Shown here piece by piece: positions 54,005 through 62,881 of a stretch of 64,000 nt of DNA. Made by a program: the position numbers and the translations under genes. How positions within the stretch are numbered: position 1 is the first letter of the stretch; every line of letters starts with the position of its first letter. The notes under the pieces are model-generated. The model ran no database searches. It had not been told where the DNA came from and saw only the letters and a list, made by a program, of their open reading frames with translations. The stretch comes from Pseudomonas sp. IB20 (GTDB lineage: Bacteria; Pseudomonadota; Gammaproteobacteria; Pseudomonadales; Pseudomonadaceae): assembly GCF_009707325.1 (NCBI RefSeq), contig NZ_CP046103.1:4910951-4974950 (forward strand), written 5' to 3'.

Positions 54005-54868
54005 TCAGAGTGGCGACATTTCCTGCGCCAACCCCAGAAAGGCAGCCGGCAGGCGCGCGCCTTTGCGCTCTTTGAGGCAGTACAAATACTCCGGAATCTG
54101 CGGCGCATTTTCGATAGTCAGCACCCGCAGCTGCGGGTCATGGGGCACTTCCTGGCGGGCGATGATGCTGATGCCGATGTTGCGCAGCACCGCCTCGCGG
54201 ATCGACTCGCGGCTACCGATTTCTAGCAGCGGCCCATAGCTCACACCCGCGCCTTGCAACATTTCTTCGGTCAGGCGCCGTGTGGTGGAACCCGCCTCAC
54301 GCATCAGCAAGGTATGCCCGGCCAACGCACTGAGTGGCACATGATCAAGCGTGGCCAAAGGGTGATTGCGATGCACCGCCAACACCAAGGGATCGGTGCC
54401 GAGTACTCGGCGGATCAGGCGTGGGTCTTCCAGCAGTTGTGAGGACGCGGCGACATCGACGCGGTAATCATCCAGCGCTTCGAGCACCTGCTGGGAGTTG
54501 CCGATTTCCACCGACACGTCCACTTGGGGCAGGCGCTCGCGGAAGGCTTTGACCAGGTCGAGAATGTAGTACGGCGCCGTTGCGGCAATCCGTAAGGCGC
54601 CCTGGACCTGACCGTTGTTGCGCAGGAAAAACTCGATATCCGCTTCCTGCTGCAACAGCGTCTTGACCATCGGCAGCAGGCGCGCACCGTCGTCGCTGAC
54701 GGTGAGGCGGCGGCCGCCACGGTAGAACAGCTCAACGCCGTACTGGCTTTCCAGGTTGCGAATCTGGGTGGTGACCGTGGGCTGGCTCAGGCCGAGTTTT
54801 TTCGCCGCCTGAGTAATGCTGCCCAGGCGGGCGACCATAAAAAACGCCTTTAACTCGGCACTCAGCAC
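54005..54868 (-). CDS. LysR family regulator of the aminophosphonate cluster
   Basis: 287 aa. The N-terminal winged helix contains GSITQAAKKLGLSQPTVTTQIRNLE (about residues 16-40), and the C-terminal effector domain has the usual two-lobe layout. It looks like the LysR proteins that accompany aminoethylphosphonate genes. It lies upstream of the importer on the same strand and 16 bp behind cadA, but its role is more likely with the importer. Confidence 0.83.
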   Translation of the reverse strand: MLSAELKAFFMVARLGSITQAAKKLGLSQPTVTTQIRNLESQYGVELFYRGGRRLTVSDDGARLLPMVKTLLQQEADIEFFLRNNGQVQGALRIAATAPYYILDLVKAFRERLPQVDVSVEIGNSQQVLEALDDYRVDVAASSQLLEDPRLIRRVLGTDPLVLAVHRNHPLATLDHVPLSALAGHTLLMREAGSTTRRLTEEMLQGAGVSYGPLLEIGSRESIREAVLRNIGISIIARQEVPHDPQLRVLTIENAPQIPEYLYCLKERKGARLPAAFLGLAQEMSPL

Positions 54869-54884
54869 ACCACCCTCACATCAA

Positions 54885-57167
54885 TTATTTGCGCAACAGG
54901 CGCAGGCCATTGAACACCACCAGCAGGCTCACGCCCATGTCGGCAAACACCGCCATCCACATGGTCGCCATGCCGAGGAAGGTGACCGCGAGGAAAATCG
55001 CCTTGATCACCAGCGCCAGGGCGATGTTCTGCTTGAGGATACTCGACGTTTGCCTGGAGAGCCGAATGAAAGCCGGGATCTTGCGCAAATCATCGTCCAT
55101 CAAGGCCACGTCGGCGGTCTCGATTGCCGTGTCGGTACCGGCGGCGGCCATGGCAAAACCGATCTCGGCGCGGGCCAGCGCCGGAGCGTCGTTGATACCG
55201 TCGCCGACCATGCCCACGCGGTGGCCTTGGCCGTAGAGGGTTTCGATGGCTTGCAGTTTGTCGGTGGGCAACAGGTCGCCCTGGGCCTGGTCGATGCCGA
55301 CCTGGGCGGCAATCGCTTTGGCGGTGTGGGCGTTGTCGCCGGTGAGCATCAGGGTTTTGATGCCCAGCTCGTGCAGTTGCTGGATGGCTTCGCGGCTACT
55401 GTCCTTGACCGTGTCGGCGACGGCGAACAGCGCCAGCGGGCCGGATTTATCGAGCAGCAACACCACGGACTTGCCTTGTTTTTCCAGGGCGAAGAGCTTT
55501 TCTTCCAGCTCAGGTGAGCACAGGCCAAGGTCTTCCACCAAGCGGTGGTTGCCCAAGTGGTAGGTTTCGCCGTTGATATCACCGCGCACACCGCGACCGG
55601 CCAAGGCCTCGAAGTTATCCACAACGTGGCTCGGCAGGTTTTTATCCACAGCCGCGTTGGCGATGGCCAGCGACACCGGGTGGTCGGAACGCCCGGCCAA
55701 ACTGGCGGCCAAGGACGGTGCGCTGTCTTCGACAGTCGGGAACAGTGCCAGGTAGTCGGTCTGCACCGGTTTGCCGTGGGTGATGGTGCCGGTCTTGTCG
55801 AGGGCCAGGTAATCGAGTTTGTAGCCGCCTTCGAGGTACACGCCACCTTTGATCAGGATGCCTTTGCGCGCCGCTGCGGCCAGGCCGCTGACGATGGTGA
55901 CCGGCGTGGAGATCACCAGCGCACATGGGCAAGCAACCACCAGCAGTACGAGGGCGCGATAGATCCAGTCAAACCAGGCACCCGCCATGAACAGCGGCGG
56001 AATGAGCGCCACGCCCAAAGCAAACAGGAAGACGGCTGGGGTGTAGATCTTCGAGAAGCTGTCGACAAACCGCTGGGTCGGCGCCCGCGCGCCTTGAGCC
56101 TGTTCCACGGCGTGAATGATGCGCGCCAGGGTGGAATTGTTCGCCGCTGCGGTGACTTTGTACTCCAGGGAACCGGCCTGGTTGATAGTGCCGGCGAAGA
56201 CTTTGTCGCCCACGCCCTTTTCAATCGGCAGGCTTTCACCGGTGATCGGCGCTTGGTCGATGGTGGATTGGCCAGCGGTGACTTCACCGTCCAGGCCAAT
56301 GCGCTCGCCGGGCTTAACCCGCACGATGGCGCCAAGCTCGATGCTTTTAACTTCTTTTTCGACCCAAGTACCGTCAGCCTGCTGCACCGTGGCCTGTTCC
56401 GGGGTCATCTGCATCAAGCCACTGATGGCATTGCGCGCACGGTCCAGGGACTTGGCTTCGATCAATTCAGCCACGGTGAACAGGAACATCACCATCGCCG
56501 CTTCCGGCCATTGACCGATCAGCACGGCGCCGGTCACCGCGATGCTCATCAGCGCGTTGATGTTCAGGTTGAAGTTTTTGAGCGCGATCCAGCCCTTTTT
56601 ATAGGTGGTGAGGCCGCCGCTGAGGATCGATACCAACGCCACCAGCGCAATCACCCACGTCGGGGCTACGCCGGTGAAATGCAGCACTTCAGCGCCCAAC
56701 GCGCCGACACCGGACAGCGCCAGCGGCCACCAGTGTTTCTTGGCGGGCGGCGCGGCGGCTGGGGTGCCTTCTTCGATGGGGTCGGCCTGCATGCCGATGG
56801 ATTTGATCGCTTCGATGATCGGCGCGGTGCTCGGCAGGTCATGGGTGACGCCAAGGATGCGGTTGATCAGGTTGAATTCCAGCTGCTGCACACCGGCCAG
56901 TTTGCCCAGTTTGTTCTGGATCAGCGTCTGCTCGGTGGGGCAGTCCATGGCTTCGATGCGAAAGGTGCTCAGCCGCGAGCCGGCGGTCGGGGCTTCGCTC
57001 AGCGTGACCACGGCAGGCGCAACCTTGCTGGAACAGCAAGCGTCGCCATGGCTGGCATGGTCATGCTGTTTGACGGGCGTCAGTTTGGCGCCGTGGTCGT
57101 GACTATGGTCATGATCATGGTCGTGCGGGTGATCATGCGGTTTGGGGGTGTGGATGGAATCGCTCAT
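54885..57167 (-). CDS. cadA: Zinc/cadmium/lead-translocating P1B-type ATPase
   Basis: 760 aa. A His-rich N-terminus (HDHPHDHDHDHSHDHG) precedes an HMA-like domain with a single-cysteine MDCPTEQ motif, eight membrane helices, and the ion-binding CPC in VACPCALVIS. The phosphorylation site is DKTGT, followed by TGDNAHTAKAIA and GDGINDAPALA. Exports divalent soft metals from the cytoplasm. ATG 57167 is chosen; the frame from 57275 would cross the operator dyad. Divergent from the MerR gene. Confidence 0.95.
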   Translation of the reverse strand: MSDSIHTPKPHDHPHDHDHDHSHDHGAKLTPVKQHDHASHGDACCSSKVAPAVVTLSEAPTAGSRLSTFRIEAMDCPTEQTLIQNKLGKLAGVQQLEFNLINRILGVTHDLPSTAPIIEAIKSIGMQADPIEEGTPAAAPPAKKHWWPLALSGVGALGAEVLHFTGVAPTWVIALVALVSILSGGLTTYKKGWIALKNFNLNINALMSIAVTGAVLIGQWPEAAMVMFLFTVAELIEAKSLDRARNAISGLMQMTPEQATVQQADGTWVEKEVKSIELGAIVRVKPGERIGLDGEVTAGQSTIDQAPITGESLPIEKGVGDKVFAGTINQAGSLEYKVTAAANNSTLARIIHAVEQAQGARAPTQRFVDSFSKIYTPAVFLFALGVALIPPLFMAGAWFDWIYRALVLLVVACPCALVISTPVTIVSGLAAAARKGILIKGGVYLEGGYKLDYLALDKTGTITHGKPVQTDYLALFPTVEDSAPSLAASLAGRSDHPVSLAIANAAVDKNLPSHVVDNFEALAGRGVRGDINGETYHLGNHRLVEDLGLCSPELEEKLFALEKQGKSVVLLLDKSGPLALFAVADTVKDSSREAIQQLHELGIKTLMLTGDNAHTAKAIAAQVGIDQAQGDLLPTDKLQAIETLYGQGHRVGMVGDGINDAPALARAEIGFAMAAAGTDTAIETADVALMDDDLRKIPAFIRLSRQTSSILKQNIALALVIKAIFLAVTFLGMATMWMAVFADMGVSLLVVFNGLRLLRK

Positions 57168-57196
57168 TCTGTCGCGTCCGTAAAGGTGCCTGTTGC

Positions 57197-57228
57197 CAAG
57201 TAAAGACCCTGTAGCCACTATAGGGTCA
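57197..57228 (-). promoter_or_regulatory. CadR operator and cadA promoter
   Basis: ACCCTGTAG (57206-57214), CCA, CTATAGGGT (57218-57226) form a dyad with one mismatch. Read on the - strand, TTGACC (57228-57223) and TTACTT (57202-57197) are separated by 20 bp with the dyad filling the spacer. This is the classic MerR-family layout in which the bound regulator untwists an overlong spacer. Confidence 0.75.
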
Positions 57229-57252
57229 AGCACCCATTTGGAGATTGCTGCG

Positions 57253-57702
57253 ATGAAGATCGGCGAATTGGCCAAACTGACCGACTGTCAGGTGGAAACC
57301 ATCCGTTATTACGAGAAAGAAGGCCTGCTGCCGCCCCCGGCGCGCACCGATGCCAACTACCGCGTGTACACCCAGGCGCACACCGAGCGGCTGATCTTTA
57401 TCCGCAACTGCCGCAGCCTCGACATGACGCTTGAGGAAATCCGCAGCCTGCTCGGGCTACGCGACAGCCCTCAGGACCAGTGCGAAAGCGTGAATGCGTT
57501 GATCGACGAACATATCCACCACGTGAAAGCGCGGATCGATGGGTTGTTGGCGTTACAGGAGCAATTGCTGGACCTTCGCCAACGCTGCGGCGGTGGGCCG
57601 GGCCTGGATCAGTGCGGGATTTTGCAGCGGTTGGAAGTCAGCGGGAGTGTCGCGGCCAGCGAGGCTGAGCCTTCGCATGTGGGCAGGAGCCACGGGCACT
57701 GA
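57253..57702 (+). CDS. cadR: Cd(II)/Pb(II)-responsive MerR regulator CadR
   Basis: 149 aa. The winged helix MKIGELAKLTDCQVETIRYYE is followed by a dimerisation helix and a metal loop with Cys residues in QDQCESVN and QRCGGGPGLDQCGIL, as in CadR/PbrR. The tail is His-rich (HVGRSHGH), a known CadR trait. Divergent from cadA over a shared dyad, so it should activate cadA and control itself. Confidence 0.94.
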   Translation: MKIGELAKLTDCQVETIRYYEKEGLLPPPARTDANYRVYTQAHTERLIFIRNCRSLDMTLEEIRSLLGLRDSPQDQCESVNALIDEHIHHVKARIDGLLALQEQLLDLRQRCGGGPGLDQCGILQRLEVSGSVAASEAEPSHVGRSHGH

Positions 57703-57726
57703 TTCAGCTTGGTAACCGAATACTAT

Positions 57727-57809
57727 TGTGGGAGCTGGCTTGCCTGCGATAGCGGTGGATCTGGACGTTCGCGGCAAGCCAGCGCCCACATAAGCCAGCT
57801 CTCACATTT
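57727..57809. repeat. REP pair (copy 10) with an extra degenerate arm
   Basis: TGTGGGAGCTGGCTTGCC at 57727 faces GGCAAGCCAGCGCCCACA ending 57790. A third decayed arm TAAGCCAGCTCTCACA follows directly. Between convergent cadR and thyA. Confidence 0.87.
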
Positions 57810-57824
57810 AGACAGGGGCCATCT

Positions 57825-58658
57825 TTAAATAGCCACGTCAGCCTTGATGCTTGGGTCAGCGTCATAACCGACGATTTCGAAGTCTTCAAACTTGTAGTCG
57901 TAGATCGACGCAGGTTTGCGTTTGATCACCAATTCCGGCAGCTTCTTCGGCGTGCGCGCCAGCTGGGTCTGGATCTGTTCCATGTGGTTGCTGTAGGCGT
58001 GGGTGTCGCCGGTGGTGACGATGATCTCGTGCGGGATCAGGTCGCATTGCTGGGCCAGCATGTGGGTCAGCAACGCCAACGCGGCGGTGTTGTACGGCAG
58101 GCCGAGGAATACGTCGGAGCTGCGGATATACAACTGCATCGACAGATGGCCGTCATGCACGAACGCCTGGTAAAGCAGGTGGCACGGCGGCAGCGCTTGC
58201 TTGCCGTTGCGTGCGTTTTCCTGCGGGCTCTTGGTTTCGTCCGGCAGGTATTCGACGTTCCAACCGTGGAACAGGATGCGACGGCTGTTGGGGTTGTTCT
58301 TCAACGTGTCGACCATGTAGTCGATCTGGTTGATCTTGCCGCCATCTTTGGTCGGCCAGGCGGTCCACTGCTCGCCGTACACCGGCCCCAGGTCACCGTC
58401 TTCGGTGGCCCATTCGTCCCAGATTTTTACGCCATTTTCGTTGAGCCACTTGATGTTGGTGTTGCCGCTCAACATCCAGATCAGTTCGTTGGCGATGCTT
58501 TTGAAGTGAAGCTTCTTGGTGGTCAGCAGCGGGAAGCCGTCGGCCAAGTTATGCCGATACTGACGGGCAAACACGGCCTTGGTGCCGGTGCCGGTGCGAT
58601 CGCCCTTGGTCAATCCATTGGTCACGACGTCGTTCAGTAGTTCGAGATATTGCTTCAT
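57825..58658 (-). CDS. thyA: Thymidylate synthase
   Basis: 277 aa. Methylates dUMP using methylene-tetrahydrofolate. The catalytic Cys is in ALPPCHLLYQAFV; the N-terminal KGDRTGTGTKAVF and the C-terminal DTHAYSNHMEQI signatures are present. ATG 58658 (MKQYLELLNDV) is the standard start. Last gene after lgt on the - strand. FolA, its metabolic partner, lies about 13 kb to the left. Confidence 0.97.
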   Translation of the reverse strand: MKQYLELLNDVVTNGLTKGDRTGTGTKAVFARQYRHNLADGFPLLTTKKLHFKSIANELIWMLSGNTNIKWLNENGVKIWDEWATEDGDLGPVYGEQWTAWPTKDGGKINQIDYMVDTLKNNPNSRRILFHGWNVEYLPDETKSPQENARNGKQALPPCHLLYQAFVHDGHLSMQLYIRSSDVFLGLPYNTAALALLTHMLAQQCDLIPHEIIVTTGDTHAYSNHMEQIQTQLARTPKKLPELVIKRKPASIYDYKFEDFEIVGYDADPSIKADVAI

Positions 58659-58712
58659 GTGAGTACCCGTATCGTTGAAGCCGAGGCTATGCAAAAGCCT
58701 CGGCATTCGAAT

Positions 58713-59525
58713 TTAAAGCGCGGTGTTCTTGATGCCTTGCGGGCGGTTGTAAGCCCACCACAACAGGCCCAGGCCCGCCAGAATCATCGGCATGCTGAGG
58801 ATCTGACCCATGGTCAACCAGCCCCACGCCAGGTAGCCCAGCTGTGCATCCGGCACACGGACAAACTCGACGATGAAACGGAAGATCCCGTAGAACAGCG
58901 CGAACATCCCCGACACCGCCATGGTTGGGCGCGGCTTGCGCGAGAAGATGTACAGAATCAGGAACAGTGCCACACCTTCCAGGGCGAACTGGTAGAGCTG
59001 CGACGGATGGCGCGGCAATTGCGCCGGGTCGCTGAACGGCGGGAACACCATCGCCCACGGCACGTCGGTCGGCTTGCCCCACAACTCGGCGTTGATAAAG
59101 TTACCAATGCGCCCGGCACCCAGGCCAATCGGCACGAACGGCGCGACGAAGTCCATCAGTTGGAAGAACGACTTGCCGTTGCGGCGGCCGAACCACCAGG
59201 CGGCGATCATCACGCCGACAAACCCGCCGTGGAATGCCATGCCGCCCTTCCACACCTCGAAGATCAGTGTCGGGTTGGCGATATAGGCCGACAGGTCGTA
59301 GAACAATACATACCCCAGACGCCCGCCGACGATCACGCCCATCGACATCCAGAACACCATGTCGGAGAGCTTCTCCTTGGTCCAGGTCGGGTCGAAACGG
59401 TTCAGGCGCCGGGAAGCCAGCAGCCAGGCACCGCCGATGCCGATCAGGTACATCAACCCGTACCAATGGATTTGCAGCGGACCGATGGCCAAGGCCACCG
59501 GGTTGATCTGCGGGTAAGGCAGCAT
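58713..59525 (-). CDS. lgt: Prolipoprotein diacylglyceryl transferase
   Basis: 270 aa membrane enzyme with about seven helices. It attaches diacylglycerol to lipobox cysteines. The signature GRIGNFINAELWGKPTD and the HGGFVGVMIA loop are clear, as is the N-terminal IHWYGLMYLIG. It precedes thyA by 54 bp, a widespread pairing. Confidence 0.96.
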   Translation of the reverse strand: MLPYPQINPVALAIGPLQIHWYGLMYLIGIGGAWLLASRRLNRFDPTWTKEKLSDMVFWMSMGVIVGGRLGYVLFYDLSAYIANPTLIFEVWKGGMAFHGGFVGVMIAAWWFGRRNGKSFFQLMDFVAPFVPIGLGAGRIGNFINAELWGKPTDVPWAMVFPPFSDPAQLPRHPSQLYQFALEGVALFLILYIFSRKPRPTMAVSGMFALFYGIFRFIVEFVRVPDAQLGYLAWGWLTMGQILSMPMILAGLGLLWWAYNRPQGIKNTAL

Positions 59526-59733
59526 TGCGACTCCTCGTTAAATCAATAGTCATGGCGCACCGGACCATGCCGGTGTGCGATTAAGCCTGCGTTACAGCGC
59601 TTTAAATAAGAGTCCACACGCGCCTAATAGCCCGGCATGTTAACGGATGGAAGGCGTGCCGCCCAACTTCGATACGATGGAACGCCTGCCGTTGTATGGG
59701 TAGAGTGAAGAAAAACACAAAAGGGATCGCCTG

Positions 59734-60480
59734 ATGTGCCTGATTGTTTTCGCCTGGCGGCCGGGCCATGCCCAACCGCTGATCGTCGCGGCCAACCGTG
59801 ATGAGTTCTACGCCCGCCCCAGCCTGCCGCTGGCCCAGTGGCCGGATGCGCCGCACATCTACGCCGGCCGCGACCAGGAAGCAGGCGGCACCTGGCTTGG
59901 GGTGAACGCCGACGGGCGTTTTGCCGCCCTGACCAATATCCGCGACCCGCACCAGCCGCCCGCACGCAAGTCCCGTGGCGAGTTGGTGGCGCGCTTTCTC
60001 AGTGGATCGCTACCGATTGACGACTATTTAACCGACGTTAACGGAAGATCGATCGAATATGCCGGCTTTAACCTGCTGATTGGCACACGAGATGAGCTGT
60101 GGCACTACAACGCCAACCAAACCGACCCTACGCGGCTCGAGGCTGGGGTGTATGGGTTATCCAACGCCGGGCTGGATACGCCGTGGCCGAAGCTGCTCAA
60201 GGCCAAGGCGGCGTTGAGCGATTTGCTGGAAAACCCGCAGCCGGAGGCTTTGCTGGACATTTTGAGCGACCCACAGACCGCGCCGTTTGCCGACTTGCCG
60301 GACACCGGCGTTGGGCTGGCGACAGAGAGTTTGTTGTCGAGTGTGTTTATTGCCAGCCCCAGTTACGGGACGCGGGCGAGTACGGCGTTGATTGTGAATG
60401 CCGACGGCACACGGCGGATGGTGGAGCGCAGCTTCGGGCCGTTGGGTGGCCGGCTGGGTGAAGTCGAACTCAACATTTAG
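59734..60480 (+). CDS. NRDE (TANGO2) family protein
   Basis: 248 aa. It begins MCLIVFAWRPGHAQPLIVAANRDE with the name-giving NRDE motif and has GGTWLGVNADGRFAALTN downstream. An N-terminal Cys2 could be a nucleophile (Ntn-like fold). The role in bacteria is not defined; eukaryotic TANGO2 is linked to lipid or heme handling. Monocistronic and divergent from lgt. Confidence 0.88.
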   Translation: MCLIVFAWRPGHAQPLIVAANRDEFYARPSLPLAQWPDAPHIYAGRDQEAGGTWLGVNADGRFAALTNIRDPHQPPARKSRGELVARFLSGSLPIDDYLTDVNGRSIEYAGFNLLIGTRDELWHYNANQTDPTRLEAGVYGLSNAGLDTPWPKLLKAKAALSDLLENPQPEALLDILSDPQTAPFADLPDTGVGLATESLLSSVFIASPSYGTRASTALIVNADGTRRMVERSFGPLGGRLGEVELNI

Positions 60481-60495
60481 CGGTGACTGGACTGG

Positions 60496-60568
60496 CGCCA
60501 TTGCAGGCAAGCCAGCTCCCACAGTTTGGAATGCATTCCCCTGTGGGAGCTGGCTTGCCTGCAATGGC
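60496..60568. repeat. REP pair (copy 11), outward arrangement
   Basis: GGCAAGCCAGCTCCCACA (ending 60523) precedes TGTGGGAGCTGGCTTGCC (from 60542), so the elements point away from each other as in copy 6. Between the convergent NRDE gene and ptsP. Confidence 0.88.
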
Positions 60569-60579
60569 CGCGCCTCGGT

Positions 60580-62859
60580 CTAGAGGGTTTTCGCCGAAGC
60601 CGGGTTAATCATCCGCGTCAGCCCCAGGTTTTTCAGCGCCAATTGCAGCGAGCTGTGGATAACTTGCGGGTTGTCGATGGTCATCAGCTCGGCCAGCAAT
60701 TCCTTGGCCATGCTCAAATTCACCTGACGCAGCATCCACTTCACCTTCGGCAAGTTGGTGGCGTTCATCGACAGGCTGTCAAAGCCCATCGCCATCAACA
60801 GCACCGCCGCCGCCGGGTCGCCGGCCATTTCACCGCAGATGCTCACCGGCTTGCCTTCGGCATGGGCGTCGCGCACCACGTGTTGCAGGGCTTGCAGCAC
60901 CGCCGGGTGCAGGTAGTCGTAGAGGTCGGCCACCCGTGGGTTGTTGCGGTCCACGGCCAGCAGGTACTGGGTCAGGTCGTTGGAGCCGACCGAGAGGAAG
61001 TCCACCTGCCGCGCCAGCTCTTTAGCCTGGTACACCGCTGCCGGGATTTCGATCATCACGCCAATCGGCGGCATCGGCACGTCAGCGCCTTCGTCGCGCA
61101 CTTCGCCCCAGGCGCGGTGGATCAAGTGCAGGGCTTCTTCCAGCTCATGGGTGCCGGAGATCATCGGCAGCAGGATGCGCAGGTTATTCAAGCCTTCGCT
61201 GGCCTTGAGCATGGCGCGGGTTTGTACGAGGAAAATTTCAGGATGGTCGAGGGTCACGCGAATGCCGCGCCAGCCAAGGAAGGGGTTGTCTTCCTTGATC
61301 GGGAAGTAAGACAGTGACTTATCGCCGCCGATGTCCAGGCTGCGCATCGTCACCGGCAAGGGGTGGAAGGCGGACAGTTGCTCGCGATAAATCGCCAGCT
61401 GCTCCTTCTCACTCGGGAACCGTTGGTTGATCATGAACGGCACTTCGGTGCGGTACAGCCCTACCCCTTCGGCGCCGCGCTGTTGCGCGCGGGCCACATC
61501 GGCCAGCAGGCCGGTGTTGACCAGCAGCGGTACGCGGTGGCCGTCGAGGGTCACGCACGGCAGTTCGCGCAGCGAGTCGAGGCCCAGCGCGAGTTGCTTC
61601 TCTTCTTCCACCACCTCGGCGTATTGCTTGCGCAGCAGCTCGCTGGGGTTGGTGAAGACTTCACCGCGATGGCCGTCGACGATCATGTCGATGCCGTCGA
61701 CCTTGGAGTACGGCAGGTCGACCAGGCCCATCACCGTCGGAATGCCCATGGCGCGGGCCAGGATCGCGACGTGGGAGTTACCCGAACCCAATACCGAGAC
61801 CAGGCCCACCAGTTTGCCTTCCGGCACTTCGCCAAGCATGGTGGCGGTCAGCTCTTCACTGATCAGGATGGTGTTGTCGGGGTAGACCAGGTTGGTGGTG
61901 CGGTCTTCCTGCAGGTAGGCCAACAGACGGCGACCGAGGTCACGGACGTCCGAGGCACGCTCGCGCAGGTAGGCGTCGTCCATCAATTCGAAACGGTTGA
62001 CGTGATCGGTGACCACCTGGCGCAGCGCGCCCTGGGCCCACTGGCCGGTCTTAATCACGGTTTTGACTTCATTACCCAGGGACGCGTCGTCGAGCATCAT
62101 CTGGTACACGTCGAACAGCGCGCGCTCTTCGGGGCGCAGTTGCGTGGCCAGTTTGGTCGAGAGGTTGCGCATGTCGGCGCGCACGCCTTCCAGGGCAGTC
62201 TTGAACAGTTTGATTTCAGCGTCGATGTCGTTGACGGTCTTGTCCGGCACCACATCGAGGTCGGCCGGTGGCAGCATGACCACCGCCGTACCAACGGCAG
62301 CACCCGGCGAACCGGGCACGCCGACGAACTTAGCTTCCTGGATGCCCTTGCCCTGGCGCCCCAGGCCGCGAATCGAACCCGTCGCCTCGGCGTGAGCAAT
62401 AACCCCGGCAAGCTGCGCGCTCATGGTCACGAGGAAGGCTTCTTCACCTTCATCGAACTGGCGGCGTTCTTTTTGCTGGATGACCAACACGCCGACAACG
62501 CGGCGGTGGTGGATGATCGGTGCGCCGAGGAACGAGGCGTAGCGCTCTTCACCGGTTTCGGCAAAGTAGCGATAACGCGGGTGATCGGCCGCGTTTTCAA
62601 GGTTCAGGGGTTCTTCACGCGTCCCCACCAGGCCCACCAGACCTTCATTGGGCGCCATGCTGACCTTGCCGATGGAGCGCTTGTTCAGGCCCTCGGTGGC
62701 CATCAGCACAAAACGGTTGGTCTCAGGGTCCAGCAGGTAAACCGAGCAGACCTGGCTGCCCATGGCTTCCTTGACGCGCAACACAATAATCCCCAACGCC
62801 GCCTTGAGATCCTTGGCGGAGTTAACTTCCTGGACGATCTTGCGCAGCGTATTGAGCAT
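60580..62859 (-). CDS. ptsP: PEP-protein phosphotransferase PtsP (EI-Ntr)
   Basis: 759 aa. An N-terminal GAF domain (about 1-150) precedes the enzyme I part: the phosphohistidine region GSGNSHVAILARAMGIP and the C-terminal PEP-binding barrel with SLDIGGDKSLSYF and VGSNDLTQYLLAVDRNN. First component of the nitrogen phosphotransferase relay (PtsP-PtsO-PtsN), which is regulatory rather than a sugar transporter. rppH lies 22 bp upstream on the same strand. Confidence 0.96.
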   Translation of the reverse strand: MLNTLRKIVQEVNSAKDLKAALGIIVLRVKEAMGSQVCSVYLLDPETNRFVLMATEGLNKRSIGKVSMAPNEGLVGLVGTREEPLNLENAADHPRYRYFAETGEERYASFLGAPIIHHRRVVGVLVIQQKERRQFDEGEEAFLVTMSAQLAGVIAHAEATGSIRGLGRQGKGIQEAKFVGVPGSPGAAVGTAVVMLPPADLDVVPDKTVNDIDAEIKLFKTALEGVRADMRNLSTKLATQLRPEERALFDVYQMMLDDASLGNEVKTVIKTGQWAQGALRQVVTDHVNRFELMDDAYLRERASDVRDLGRRLLAYLQEDRTTNLVYPDNTILISEELTATMLGEVPEGKLVGLVSVLGSGNSHVAILARAMGIPTVMGLVDLPYSKVDGIDMIVDGHRGEVFTNPSELLRKQYAEVVEEEKQLALGLDSLRELPCVTLDGHRVPLLVNTGLLADVARAQQRGAEGVGLYRTEVPFMINQRFPSEKEQLAIYREQLSAFHPLPVTMRSLDIGGDKSLSYFPIKEDNPFLGWRGIRVTLDHPEIFLVQTRAMLKASEGLNNLRILLPMISGTHELEEALHLIHRAWGEVRDEGADVPMPPIGVMIEIPAAVYQAKELARQVDFLSVGSNDLTQYLLAVDRNNPRVADLYDYLHPAVLQALQHVVRDAHAEGKPVSICGEMAGDPAAAVLLMAMGFDSLSMNATNLPKVKWMLRQVNLSMAKELLAELMTIDNPQVIHSSLQLALKNLGLTRMINPASAKTL

Positions 62860-62881
62860 GGCTCGGGGTCGAACTCCGTCG

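Noticed and set aside
55545..57203. 552-codon + strand frame antisense to cadA
   Set aside because: Composition of a shadow frame (many H, Q, G, R); the opposite strand has a complete P-type ATPase.
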